This document shows positions 1-7,003 of a DNA stretch of 64,000 nt, one piece after another (the first letter of the stretch is position 1; every line of letters begins with the position of its first letter). The stretch comes from an uncultured Coriobacteriaceae bacterium. Lineage in GTDB: Bacteria; Actinomycetota; Coriobacteriia; Coriobacteriales; Atopobiaceae. Below the pieces are notes generated by a model. That model ran no database searches. It was given only the letters and a program-made list of their open reading frames with translations, and was not told the origin of the DNA. The translations under genes were made by a program, and so were the position numbers. The DNA lies in NCBI GenBank assembly GCA_902793195.1, contig CADBCS010000005.1, forward strand, positions 32,491 to 96,490. The letters run 5' to 3'.

Positions 1-116
1 ACCTGCGCATTAAGTGGGCACCTGACGGTCCATACGGGAAAACGAGACCCAAAAACCAAACATGAGGGCGAGTATGCGAGTGAATCGCGACTTTTACTTC
101 CCAGAACTGCGTGAGG
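1..116. other. Window edge, no gene assigned
   Basis: This is the stretch downstream of cysK up to the window edge. I see no supportable coding region. On the minus strand, after the cysK stop, there is a weak GCGA/TCGC stem followed by T-rich sequence near positions 47-60. It could act as a poor cysK terminator, but it is not convincing. Confidence 0.4.
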
Positions 117-1028
117 CTACAGATCCATCGAGAGGTACCGCTCACCCGTGTCGGGAAGCACCGCCACGATGGTCTTTCCGACGAACTCGGGACGCTCGGC
201 CAATCGCAACCCGGCCGCAACGGCGGCACCGGACGAGATGCCCACCAAAAGGCCCTGCTCCTCGGCCAGGCGCTTCTTCGTGGCGATCGCATCGGCAGAC
301 GAGATGGGCATGACCTCGTCCACCACGGAGGCGTCGTACGTCTTGGGCACGAAGCCGGCACCAATGCCTTGGATGCGATGAGCGCCGGACGGCTTGCCCG
401 CCAGGACCTGCGACTCCTCCGGTTCGACGGCGACCACCCGGACCGAGTCCTTCTGCTCCTTAAGGTATCTGCCGGAACCCGAGACCGTACCACCCGTTCC
501 CACGCCGGCCACTATTGCATCGACGGCGCCATCTGTGTCCCTCCAGATCTCCGGCCCGGTCGTCTGGTAGTGCGTTTGGGGATTTGCGGGGTTCACGAAC
601 TGCCCGGCAATGATGGCGCCAGGTGTCTGGGCGGCCAGCTCGTCGGCACGCCGTACCGCCCCGCCCATACCCTCGGCACCGGGCGTGAGCACTATCTGCG
701 CGCCATAGGACGCCGCGAGCCGGCGCCGCTCGATGGACATGGTCTCGGGCATCACCAGTATCATGCGATAGCCAAGCGACGCGGCGAGCATCGCCAGGCC
801 CACGCCGGTGTTTCCGCTGGTGGGCTCGATGATGGTTCCACCCGGCTTGAGCGAACCGTCGCGGACTGCCGCCTCGACCATCGCGCGGGCAATGCGGTCC
901 TTTACCGAACCGCCGGGATTGGTTGCCTCGTACTTTCCCAAGAGGCGAGCCTTGTTGTTGGCAAGCGTCGAGAGGTCAACGAGAGGGGTGTTGCCGATGA
1001 GTCCCAAAACGTCTTTCGCGGCATGCAT
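117..1028 (-). CDS. cysK: Cysteine synthase A (O-acetylserine sulfhydrylase)
   Basis: PLP enzyme that makes L-cysteine from O-acetylserine and sulfide in the cytoplasm; 303 aa, normal for CysK. The PLP lysine lies in NPGGSVKDR (Lys43). The substrate loop TSGNTG is at about 70-75, and the phosphate-binding GTGGT loop is near residue 177. The reading frame is open further upstream, but a GAGGAG ribosome site lies just before the ATG at 1028, so I take that start. Two dyad symmetries (1061-1080 and 1083-1101) sit directly upstream and probably control the gene. It follows divIVA on the same strand behind a strong terminator, so it is a separate transcription unit. CysM or a cystathionine beta-synthase-like enzyme are alternatives, but CysK fits best. 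Confidence 0.93.
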   Translation of the reverse strand: MHAAKDVLGLIGNTPLVDLSTLANNKARLLGKYEATNPGGSVKDRIARAMVEAAVRDGSLKPGGTIIEPTSGNTGVGLAMLAASLGYRMILVMPETMSIERRRLAASYGAQIVLTPGAEGMGGAVRRADELAAQTPGAIIAGQFVNPANPQTHYQTTGPEIWRDTDGAVDAIVAGVGTGGTVSGSGRYLKEQKDSVRVVAVEPEESQVLAGKPSGAHRIQGIGAGFVPKTYDASVVDEVMPISSADAIATKKRLAEEQGLLVGISSGAAVAAGLRLAERPEFVGKTIVAVLPDTGERYLSMDL

Positions 1029-1060
1029 GGTGTTCTCCTCACATCGTGTGCGAATCGTTG

Positions 1061-1101
1061 ATAGGTAGCATGCCACCTATATTCCTACCAATCAAGTAGG
1101 A
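1061..1101. promoter_or_regulatory. Twin dyad operator upstream of cysK
   Basis: Two adjacent inverted repeats are seen. At 1061-1080 there is a 20-bp near-palindrome (ATAGGT / ACCTAT arms around a GCATGC core, one mismatched pair). At 1083-1101 a TCCTAC / GTAGGA pair is separated by 7 nt. They lie 33-73 bp upstream of the cysK start. In Firmicutes cysK is controlled by the Rrf2-family repressor CymR; a similar sulfur-responsive regulator is only an inference here, because no regulator gene is in the window. Confidence 0.5.
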
Positions 1102-1170
1102 TTTTAGAAATCGCCATGGGGTTTTTCGATACACCGCTATCGCATCAGACGAAATCACGCCTCCCGCCAC

Positions 1171-1202
1171 AAAAAAACCGTGGCACCCAATGGGTGCCAC
1201 GG
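1171..1202 (-). terminator. Rho-independent terminator after divIVA
   Basis: A perfect 11-bp stem (1178-1188 with 1192-1202) and a 3-nt loop are followed on the minus strand by seven T residues (1177-1171). It lies 26 nt past the divIVA stop codon. It is a textbook intrinsic terminator and marks the end of the division-gene cluster. Confidence 0.93.
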
Positions 1203-1227
1203 TCACCTTCGAACTGAGAGTGCGAAA

Positions 1228-1995
1228 CTAGTCGAGGTCGCTGAAATCCTCGCCCGCGGAGGAGGCGAACGGGGCGGTTACCACCGGCTGCGAGACGGCA
1301 GTTGCGGCAGCGTCGCTGGCAACGGGCTCGGGCATCCTCTCGTCTGCAGGCTCCACAGCGGGAGCGGGATCGGACACGGGCATGGACGGCATCGAAACCG
1401 CCGAGGTGTCGGGGGCATCCATCTGGTTGGGGAACACCGAGTCGGCATCGTCCATGAAGTGCTGCAGCAGGCGCTTGTACTCCGTGCGGAAGTCCTCGCG
1501 GGACTGCTTGAGGCGGTCGATCTCGTCGAGCTCGGACTGCTTCTCGGCCAGCGCCTGGCGAATGACCTCACGCGCCTTCTGGTCAGCCTCGTTGCGAATG
1601 CGGTCTGCGTTGTCCTTGGCGTCCGAGATCAGCTTGTCGGCGCTCTGCTGGGCCACGATGAGCACCTGCGAGATCTGGCGCTCGGAGGCACTGTACTCCG
1701 GCGCGGGGGCGGGGGCCTGCGGTGCCGGAGCGGGGGCGGGAGCGGGCGTGGGACGCGTGGAGATCTCGATCTCGAGCTCGGAGACCTCACGCTGCAGCGA
1801 AGCAACCTGAGCCTGGGATGCCTGCAGCTGAGAGTCAGACGCGTTGAGCCTTCCCTTAAGGTCGGCAATCTTCTGCAGCATGCTGTCAATCTCGACAGTC
1901 AGCTGCTCGAGGAAGTTGTCGACCTCCTCCGTGTCGTAGCCATGCTTGGATGGGGAGAAGGTAAGTTGTTCAATGTCAGCTGGTGTGATTGCCAT
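1228..1995 (-). CDS. divIVA: DivIVA-domain polar growth / septum site protein
   Basis: Membrane-curvature-sensing scaffold at poles and septa; 255 aa. The N-terminal lipid-binding motif is present as KHGYDTEEVDNFLEQL (about 17-32). A coiled coil follows (to about 78), then a Pro/Ala-rich linker (about 81-98) and a second long coiled coil (about 100-190). The acidic C-terminal tail ends in DFSDLD. This is the actinobacterial Wag31-like layout. An in-frame extension upstream exists, but the GAAAGGGAAC site supports the ATG at 1995. It is the last gene of the sepF-proC-yggT-divIVA block, separated from yggT by 58 nt, and has its own strong terminator. Confidence 0.92.
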   Translation of the reverse strand: MAITPADIEQLTFSPSKHGYDTEEVDNFLEQLTVEIDSMLQKIADLKGRLNASDSQLQASQAQVASLQREVSELEIEISTRPTPAPAPAPAPQAPAPAPEYSASERQISQVLIVAQQSADKLISDAKDNADRIRNEADQKAREVIRQALAEKQSELDEIDRLKQSREDFRTEYKRLLQHFMDDADSVFPNQMDAPDTSAVSMPSMPVSDPAPAVEPADERMPEPVASDAAATAVSQPVVTAPFASSAGEDFSDLD

Positions 1996-2053
1996 CTTGT
2001 TCCCTTTCGATTCCATAGTGCCGAGCACAGCACAACGCTCAGACATCTTACCG

Positions 2054-2326
2054 CTAGACTAGTATACCCATAATGAGCCGTTGAATGAAGCCAAGAACGA
2101 TGATTGCCACAAAGGGCGAGAAGTCCAGGCCCCCTATCGGCGGAATGATACGTCGAAACAACCCGATGTAGGGACGGACGAGCGTGTCTATGGCTCCCAC
2201 GATGCCTTGGAGCGCGCCACCTCGCGGCGCGGGCAACCATGAGAGGATGCACCAGATTACGATGAGAATCTGGTAGAACGAGAAGAGTCGCGACACGAAC
2301 ACCGCAACGCCAATCATGCCAAACAT
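2054..2326 (-). CDS. yggT: YggT family integral membrane protein
   Basis: Small 90-aa membrane protein of unknown biochemical role, usually found beside sepF and divIVA in Gram-positive bacteria. Two hydrophobic segments are seen (about 5-30 and 68-90), separated by a loop with PAPRG and the family motif RPYIGLFRRIIPP. The start at 2326 lies 2 nt after the proC stop codon, so translation is probably coupled to proC. In frame, the ORF runs much further upstream into proC, but that part is only the proC antiframe. A role in division or osmotic stress is a family-level inference. Confidence 0.85.
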   Translation of the reverse strand: MFGMIGVAVFVSRLFSFYQILIVIWCILSWLPAPRGGALQGIVGAIDTLVRPYIGLFRRIIPPIGGLDFSPFVAIIVLGFIQRLIMGILV

Positions 2327-2328
2327 CG

Positions 2329-3141
2329 TTATGAGCCTCCGGCGAGTTCTGCCGTGCGCGCAAGCGCCGCATCCGCGGCGGCGTAGGCCGCCTCCATCAT
2401 GAGCGGCTCCATCTCGTACAAGGCCGCGGCGGTCGTGCCGCCCGGGGACGTAACGCGCTCCATATAGGTGCGAGGATGCTCCCCCGTCTCGAGCAGCGTC
2501 TGGGCCACGCCGGCGACGGTCGACTCGACCATCTCGCGACACACGTTCGCGGGCAGACCGGCGCGCACGCCGGCGCGCGTGAACGCGTCCACGAACAACG
2601 CCACGTAGGCAGGGCCACAGCTCACCACCGCGCCCTCGGCGTCAAGCTGGTCCTCGCGCATAACCTGTGCCGAACCCAGGGCGCAGAAGAGCGTGCGCAC
2701 CAGATCCTCGTCGTGCTTCGTCGCAGCCGTACCCGGGGCGATGGCGGTCGCGCCCGAACGCACCTGAATGGGGAGGTTGGGCATCACGCGAACGACCCGG
2801 GACTCGGGAAGAAGCTGCTCGAGCGTCTTGAGGTTCACGCCTGCCGCGATGGAGACCACCAGCTTGTTGGCCAGGCGCTCGCTAAGCCCACTCACCACGC
2901 CCGCGAGAATCTGCGGCTTGACCGCAATCACGAAGGCGTCGCACGCCTGTTCCGCAAGCTCCTCTGCCGAGGTCGCGGCACGGGCGCCTAGCTCGACCAG
3001 CGATCCCAGGCACGTGGGGTCGGGATCGAAGGCCAACAGACTCGAAGGTGCGATCGTGCCGCTTTCCATGAGCCCGCGCGCAATGGCGCCGCCCATGGAA
3101 CCACAGCCCAGAATCGCCACCGAGGCGGAATCGACGCACAT
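2329..3141 (-). CDS. proC: Pyrroline-5-carboxylate reductase
   Basis: Last step of proline synthesis: reduces 1-pyrroline-5-carboxylate to L-proline with NAD(P)H; 270 aa, a normal length. The N-terminal Rossmann motif GCGSMGGAIARG is at about 12-23. The C-terminal dimerisation domain has the conserved VTSPGGTT motif near residue 230. It sits inside the division cluster between sepF (2 nt away) and yggT (2 nt away), so it is co-transcribed and probably coupled with them. Its presence here is a gene-order curiosity; no division function is implied by the sequence. Confidence 0.94.
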   Translation of the reverse strand: MCVDSASVAILGCGSMGGAIARGLMESGTIAPSSLLAFDPDPTCLGSLVELGARAATSAEELAEQACDAFVIAVKPQILAGVVSGLSERLANKLVVSIAAGVNLKTLEQLLPESRVVRVMPNLPIQVRSGATAIAPGTAATKHDEDLVRTLFCALGSAQVMREDQLDAEGAVVSCGPAYVALFVDAFTRAGVRAGLPANVCREMVESTVAGVAQTLLETGEHPRTYMERVTSPGGTTAAALYEMEPLMMEAAYAAADAALARTAELAGGS

Positions 3142-3143
3142 GG

Positions 3144-3788
3144 CTAGGACACCTCGTCCGCAAGGCGGTCAAGCTCCGATTGGGACACCTGTATTCCCTC
3201 CGGAAGCACCAAGAACGCCCTGTCCCCCACCGGCTGAACCTCGCCGCCAAGGCCAAACGAGAGTCCAAAGCAGAAGTCCAGGATGCGCTGGGCGACATCG
3301 GATGGGGTGTCGTTGAGCACGAGATACACGGGCTGGCTGGTCCTCACGCGACGGACGACCGTCTGCACGTCCTCGTATGCCTCCGCGCGAAGCACGTACG
3401 GAGGAAGCTGGCCGGATGCGTTGAAGGTGGGGGTTCCCGACGAACTCGAGCCATACGAGGAGCCGGAGGGCTCGTACTCGTCGTAGCCCTTGTCGTAGTC
3501 ATTCCTGCCCCTGGTGCTCCGACGCGAGGAATAGTCGGTCGAGCGGGAGCTCGTGCTCCTGCGCTGCGTGTCCTGACCGGCTGGAGTCGACGTCACCGGA
3601 CGGCCAGACCGAGTGTACACGGCGACGCTCTCCGCCTCGGGCCGCGGCGTGTTGCCCAACAGGCCGGTGCCGGAGGGCTCGTCCTCGTCGTCGTAGTCCT
3701 CGTCGTCGTAGTCGTCGTAGTAGTCGTCATCGTAGTCGTCGCCAAATCCCCCGCTGAGTCTGTCGCGCAGGTTGTCCAGCAGTCCCAT
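3144..3788 (-). CDS. sepF: Cell division protein SepF
   Basis: Membrane anchor for FtsZ in organisms without FtsA; 214 aa, longer than the usual 150-170. The N-terminal amphipathic helix MGLLDNLRDRLSGG (1-14) is the membrane-binding part. Next comes an unusual Asp/Tyr/Glu run (about 17-37) coded by a GAC/TAC-type triplet repeat. A Ser/Arg/Thr-rich disordered middle follows to about 120. The C-terminal SepF domain (about 125-210) contains the conserved DTPSDVAQRILDF region. No ftsA is seen in the cluster, so SepF is probably the main FtsZ tether, as in other actinobacteria. Confidence 0.92.
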   Translation of the reverse strand: MGLLDNLRDRLSGGFGDDYDDDYYDDYDDEDYDDEDEPSGTGLLGNTPRPEAESVAVYTRSGRPVTSTPAGQDTQRRSTSSRSTDYSSRRSTRGRNDYDKGYDEYEPSGSSYGSSSSGTPTFNASGQLPPYVLRAEAYEDVQTVVRRVRTSQPVYLVLNDTPSDVAQRILDFCFGLSFGLGGEVQPVGDRAFLVLPEGIQVSQSELDRLADEVS

Positions 3789-3840
3789 GGTGTCCTCTCA
3801 TTCCTGTCCAAGGCACGTGTGCCAGCGTGACATCGCGTGC

Positions 3841-3846
3841 ATTATA
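3841..3846 (-). promoter_or_regulatory. Candidate -10 element for sepF
   Basis: A perfect TATAAT on the minus strand lies in the 60-bp gap between yggS and sepF, about 53 nt before the sepF start. No good -35 is seen at 17 +/- 1 nt. It may be an internal promoter for sepF-proC-yggT-divIVA. Confidence 0.5.
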
Positions 3847-3848
3847 CC

Positions 3849-4583
3849 CTACTCATTGCCAAAGGCCGGATCGAACACGATTCTGCCAAGTCTTAACAGC
3901 GTCGACCCCTCTTCCACCGCTATCTCAAAATCCCCGCTCATGCCGCAGGACAACGTTGGCAGGGGGTTGCCGGTGCGATCCGCCAGCTCGTCGCGCAACT
4001 CCCGCAGGCCACTAAAGCACCTGCGCGCCGCATCCGGGTCGCTAGCGGGAGCCATGCTCATGAGCCCCTCGACCGCCATGCCCTCCATCTCCATGATGGC
4101 CTGCGCGGCATCGCGAACCTCGTCTGGCGAGAACCCCGACTTGGACTGCTCCCCCGAGACGTTAACCTCGAGCAGGCAGCGCACGCGGAGGCCACGGCGC
4201 CACGCTCGCGTCGCGATGGCCTCGGCGAGGGTCTTCGACGAGACGGAATGGATGCAGGCGGCGTTTCCCAGCACCTGGTTAATCTTGTTCTTTTGCAGGT
4301 TGCCTATCATGTCGAAGCGGGCGTCGGCCAAACGGGGATCCGTTCGCGCGACGCCCACCTTTCGCTTGAGCTCCTGGGGGCGGTTTTCCCCAAAGACGCG
4401 ATAGCCGCAGTCGAAGGCGACGCGAACCTCGTCGATCCCAACCGTCTTGGAGACGGCGAGCAACGTCACCTCATCCGCGGAGCGGCCTGCGCTCGTCGCG
4501 GCCCGCTCTATGCGTTCGAGCAGCTCGTTGCGCCTGTTCCGCACAAACTCGGCGTACGTGCGCCCATCTTGTCCCTCACACAT
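3849..4583 (-). CDS. yggS: YggS/YlmE family PLP homeostasis protein
   Basis: PLP-binding single-domain alanine-racemase-fold protein that buffers pyridoxal phosphate rather than acting as an enzyme; 244 aa. The PLP lysine is in LLAVSKT (Lys46). Further family features are HFIGNLQKNK-like IGNLQKNK near 155 and the C-terminal SCGMSGDFEIAV motif with the phosphate-binding SGD. The gene overlaps the pgeF stop by one base (TAATG), a sign of coupling. ylmE lies in the same place in the Bacillus ylm division cluster. Confidence 0.92.
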   Translation of the reverse strand: MCEGQDGRTYAEFVRNRRNELLERIERAATSAGRSADEVTLLAVSKTVGIDEVRVAFDCGYRVFGENRPQELKRKVGVARTDPRLADARFDMIGNLQKNKINQVLGNAACIHSVSSKTLAEAIATRAWRRGLRVRCLLEVNVSGEQSKSGFSPDEVRDAAQAIMEMEGMAVEGLMSMAPASDPDAARRCFSGLRELRDELADRTGNPLPTLSCGMSGDFEIAVEEGSTLLRLGRIVFDPAFGNE

Positions 4584-5440
4584 TAGACCACCTCCATCGT
4601 GCGGCTTCCCCCCAGCACCGTCGCGTGGTGCACCCGCCTGAGGCAGGCAATCGCCCCGTGCCTGCCGCAGGTGCCGCCGGAGGCGCGGTACGAGTAGAAC
4701 CGATCCACATGCGACGCTGTCGAGACGTTTGCGTGGGCGATCGAGTCCTCGCGCGCGCCCGCGTCGACCAGCGCGGCCACGATGGCTACGTGCAGGTCGA
4801 GGTTGCGCTCCCCCACACGCACGCCCGGGCCAAACGAGTCCACGAATCTGTCGCAGAGCTCCCGCGAGACCTCGTAGTCGTCTGGACCCACATGCGGGCC
4901 CACGTAGCAGCGCACGTCATCGGGCTCGCATGCGGCCGCATCCACAAGGGCGGCAAACGCCTTGCCCGCGATGCGCGCAAGCGTGCCTCGCCAGCCGGAA
5001 TGGATCACGGCAAACGCCGACGGTGCCACCAAGATCACGGGCACGCAATCCGCAAAGCAAAGGAGAACGGGCACGTCTGGCTGCGTGCAGACCACCGCGT
5101 CGGCACCCTCGCGTCCCGCCTGCCTGGCCTCGGACGGCGTCATCGCCTGCGGCCCTATCACCAGCACGCGATCTCCATGGACCTGCGCGGTTGTTATGAG
5201 CGCGTCGGCACAGTCGAGCGCCCCTATGGCCTCAAGCACCCTGCGCCGGTTCTCGGCAACCAGCTCGGGGGCGTCTCCGCAGCTCGCGCCCAGGTTGAGC
5301 GACGCATGGCACCCCGAGCTCACGCCTCCCGTCCGCTCGGTAAAAGCGAAGGCGACCCCGCCGGGACACGTCGTGTCTCCCAGCAGGGTCACTCCATGGG
5401 ACATCATGCGCACGAGTTGCGGTGCGGGCATCCCGTTCAC
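4583..5440 (-). CDS. pgeF: Peptidoglycan editing factor / laccase-domain purine nucleoside phosphorylase (YfiH/YlmD)
   Basis: 285-aa member of the DUF152/YfiH family. Family members are reported as purine nucleoside phosphorylase/adenosine deaminases and as a peptidoglycan-fidelity factor in E. coli. The metal-binding triad is present: His in AQVHGD (88), Cys in ADCVP (132) and His in VIHSGWRG (147). The annotated start is GTG at 5440, three bases after the ftsZ stop; an ATG three codons later is equally possible. It lies between ftsZ and yggS, as in the Bacillus ylmD position, and is probably co-transcribed with ftsZ. Confidence 0.88.
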   Translation of the reverse strand: MNGMPAPQLVRMMSHGVTLLGDTTCPGGVAFAFTERTGGVSSGCHASLNLGASCGDAPELVAENRRRVLEAIGALDCADALITTAQVHGDRVLVIGPQAMTPSEARQAGREGADAVVCTQPDVPVLLCFADCVPVILVAPSAFAVIHSGWRGTLARIAGKAFAALVDAAACEPDDVRCYVGPHVGPDDYEVSRELCDRFVDSFGPGVRVGERNLDLHVAIVAALVDAGAREDSIAHANVSTASHVDRFYSYRASGGTCGRHGAIACLRRVHHATVLGGSRTMEVV

Positions 5441-5443
5441 AAC

Positions 5444-6565
5444 CTACATGCGCGTGCTGCGCTTGAGGAAGTCGGGAATGTCGAAGGCGTCGGAGGAGCT
5501 GGCGCGGCCGGCGTTCGCGCCCGCGCCGGTGGGACGGCTGGGGCGTTCGTTGCGCGGTGCGCTCGGGCGGGACTCGCGCGTGATGGTGGGGGTCGGCCCG
5601 CTCACGTTCTCGTCCCTGAAGCCCGTCGCGATAACCGTGACGCGCACCTGGTCGCCCAGGCTCTCGTCCACGACCGTGCCAAAGATGATGTTGGCCTCGG
5701 GGTCGACGTTCTTGGCGATGAGGTCGGCGGCGTCGTTGATCTCCTGGATGCCCAGGTCCTTGTTGCCTGCGATGGAGAGCAGGACGCGCGTGGCGCCATC
5801 GACCGAGCTCTCGAGCATGCGGCTGGAGATGGCCTCCTCGGCGGCGTCAACCGCGCGATTGTCGCCAGATGCGATGCCAATGCCCATCATGGCCGTGCCT
5901 GCACCCTTCATGATGGTGCACACGTCGGCGAAGTCGAGGTTGATCAGGCCGGGTACCGTGATGAGGTCGGTGATGCCCTGCGTGCCCTTGCACAGCACGT
6001 CGTCGGCCATGCGGAACGCCTCGAGCATGGTGGTCTTCTTCTCGGAAAGGTCGAGCAGGCGGTCGTTGGGGATGACGATGAGCGTGTCGACGTTCTCGGA
6101 GAGGCTGCGGATGCCGTCTGCAGCGTTGCTGGCACGCTTGCGACCCTCGAAGGTGAAAGGCTTGGTAACGACGCCGACCGTGAGGGCACCCACGTCGTTC
6201 TTGGCGATGTCGGCCACGACGGGAGCGGCGCCCGTGCCCGTGCCGCCACCCTCGCCGGCAGTGATGAAGATCATGTCGGACCCGGCGATGGCTGCCTTGA
6301 TCTCGTCTCGGGAGTCCTCCGCAGCCTCGGCTCCGACCTCAGGCACCGCCCCGGCGCCGAGGCCCTTGGTGATGTCGGTGCCAATGTGTACCTTGATGTC
6401 CGCATCGGAGAGAGCAAGCGCCTGCGCGTCGGTGTTTACCGCAACGAACTCAACGCCGCGAATGTTCTGCTCGATCATGCGATTGACGGCATTGGTGCCA
6501 CCACCGCCCACGCCAACCACTTTGATCACGGCGAGATAGTTGTTGGGGATGTTTGTCTCGTTCAT
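5444..6565 (-). CDS. ftsZ: Cell division protein FtsZ
   Basis: Tubulin-like GTPase that forms the Z ring; 373 aa. The nucleotide-binding region [15 protein letters not shown] is near the N-terminus, the tubulin signature [10 protein letters not shown] is near 105-114, and the T7 loop NLDFADV lies near 205. A disordered linker with Arg/Pro/Ala follows, and the protein ends with the conserved tail DIPDFLKRS that binds SepF. The frame continues upstream for 70 codons to a TTG, but that part is His/Thr/Gln-rich, has no ribosome site and comes from DNA repeats. The ATG at 6565, preceded by GGAGGAAGC, is the real start. Confidence 0.97.
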   Translation of the reverse strand: MNETNIPNNYLAVIKVVGVGGGGTNAVNRMIEQNIRGVEFVAVNTDAQALALSDADIKVHIGTDITKGLGAGAVPEVGAEAAEDSRDEIKAAIAGSDMIFITAGEGGGTGTGAAPVVADIAKNDVGALTVGVVTKPFTFEGRKRASNAADGIRSLSENVDTLIVIPNDRLLDLSEKKTTMLEAFRMADDVLCKGTQGITDLITVPGLINLDFADVCTIMKGAGTAMMGIGIASGDNRAVDAAEEAISSRMLESSVDGATRVLLSIAGNKDLGIQEINDAADLIAKNVDPEANIIFGTVVDESLGDQVRVTVIATGFRDENVSGPTPTITRESRPSAPRNERPSRPTGAGANAGRASSSDAFDIPDFLKRSTRM

Positions 6566-6780
6566 GCTTCCTCCTTGTGCGGCGGTGCCGCCATCCTTCC
6601 TGTTGTAATGCTGCGTTTGGCGTGCGTGGGTGGTGCGTTGGTGCTTAGCTTTCCTGTTTGGTACGTTCTTTGCTGCGTGCTGGTGCGTTTGGGGTGCGTT
6701 GGTGGTGCGTTGGTGGTGCCTATTCGATTCGTCGTGCTGTGTGCTGGCTCGAATTGCCGAGGTTTGAACCTTCAACCTCT
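6566..6780 (-). repeat. Repeat-rich leader of ftsZ mRNA
   Basis: In the untranslated leader between the ftsZ promoter and start codon, the unit GGTGCGTT (plus strand) recurs at least four times between about 6631 and 6708. Two copies are in strict 11-bp tandem followed by a partial third. An imperfect stem (GAGGTTTGAA with TTCAACCTC) lies at about 6759-6779. On the mRNA the repeat reads AACGCACC. It could be a structural or protein-binding regulatory leader; that is inference. Confidence 0.6.
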
Positions 6781-6813
6781 AGTTAACCTCAACGCCTCTT
6801 GCAAAGCGGGTAA

Positions 6814-6842
6814 TAATTACACAACCCAAAACGAAAAGTCAA
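6814..6842 (-). promoter_or_regulatory. Promoter of ftsZ
   Basis: On the minus strand TTGACT (6842-6837) is separated by exactly 17 nt from TAATTA (6819-6814). This is a good match to a primary-sigma promoter. It predicts a leader of about 240 nt before the ftsZ start and would allow ftsZ expression apart from the mraZ promoter. Confidence 0.7.
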
Positions 6843-7003
6843 TGATTTTGTAGAAATTATGGATTCCGCAGGTAAACACTACTGTTTGAAGTTGCAAAAA
6901 GTATAAATCTCAAGCTGAGCCTTAAACATATTTCGTATCTTTTGGAGCCGAATTCGCGCGCTGAACCCTCAACTCTAAACCCTGAGTCTATGCTGGGGAG
7001 TCA
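6843..7003. other. AT-rich spacer between ftsQ and ftsZ
   Basis: Together with the leader and promoter this completes a 438-bp gap. It is clearly more AT-rich than its surroundings and holds no ORF of note. No good intrinsic terminator for ftsQ is visible, so read-through from ftsQ into ftsZ is likely. Confidence 0.5.

Noticed and set aside
3676..3745. Repeat array as a CRISPR
   Set aside because: It is an in-frame codon repeat in sepF without spacers of regular length; no cas genes.
6566..6775. 70-codon in-frame N-terminal extension of FtsZ
   Set aside because: It begins with a TTG lacking a spaced ribosome site, is low-complexity, derives from DNA repeats, and a good site precedes the ATG at 6565.
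4625..6853. Very long open frame antisense to pgeF and ftsZ (742 codons, plus strand)
   Set aside because: High-GC antisense shadow with His/Arg/Gly-rich composition and no domain; the opposite strand encodes clear FtsZ and PgeF.
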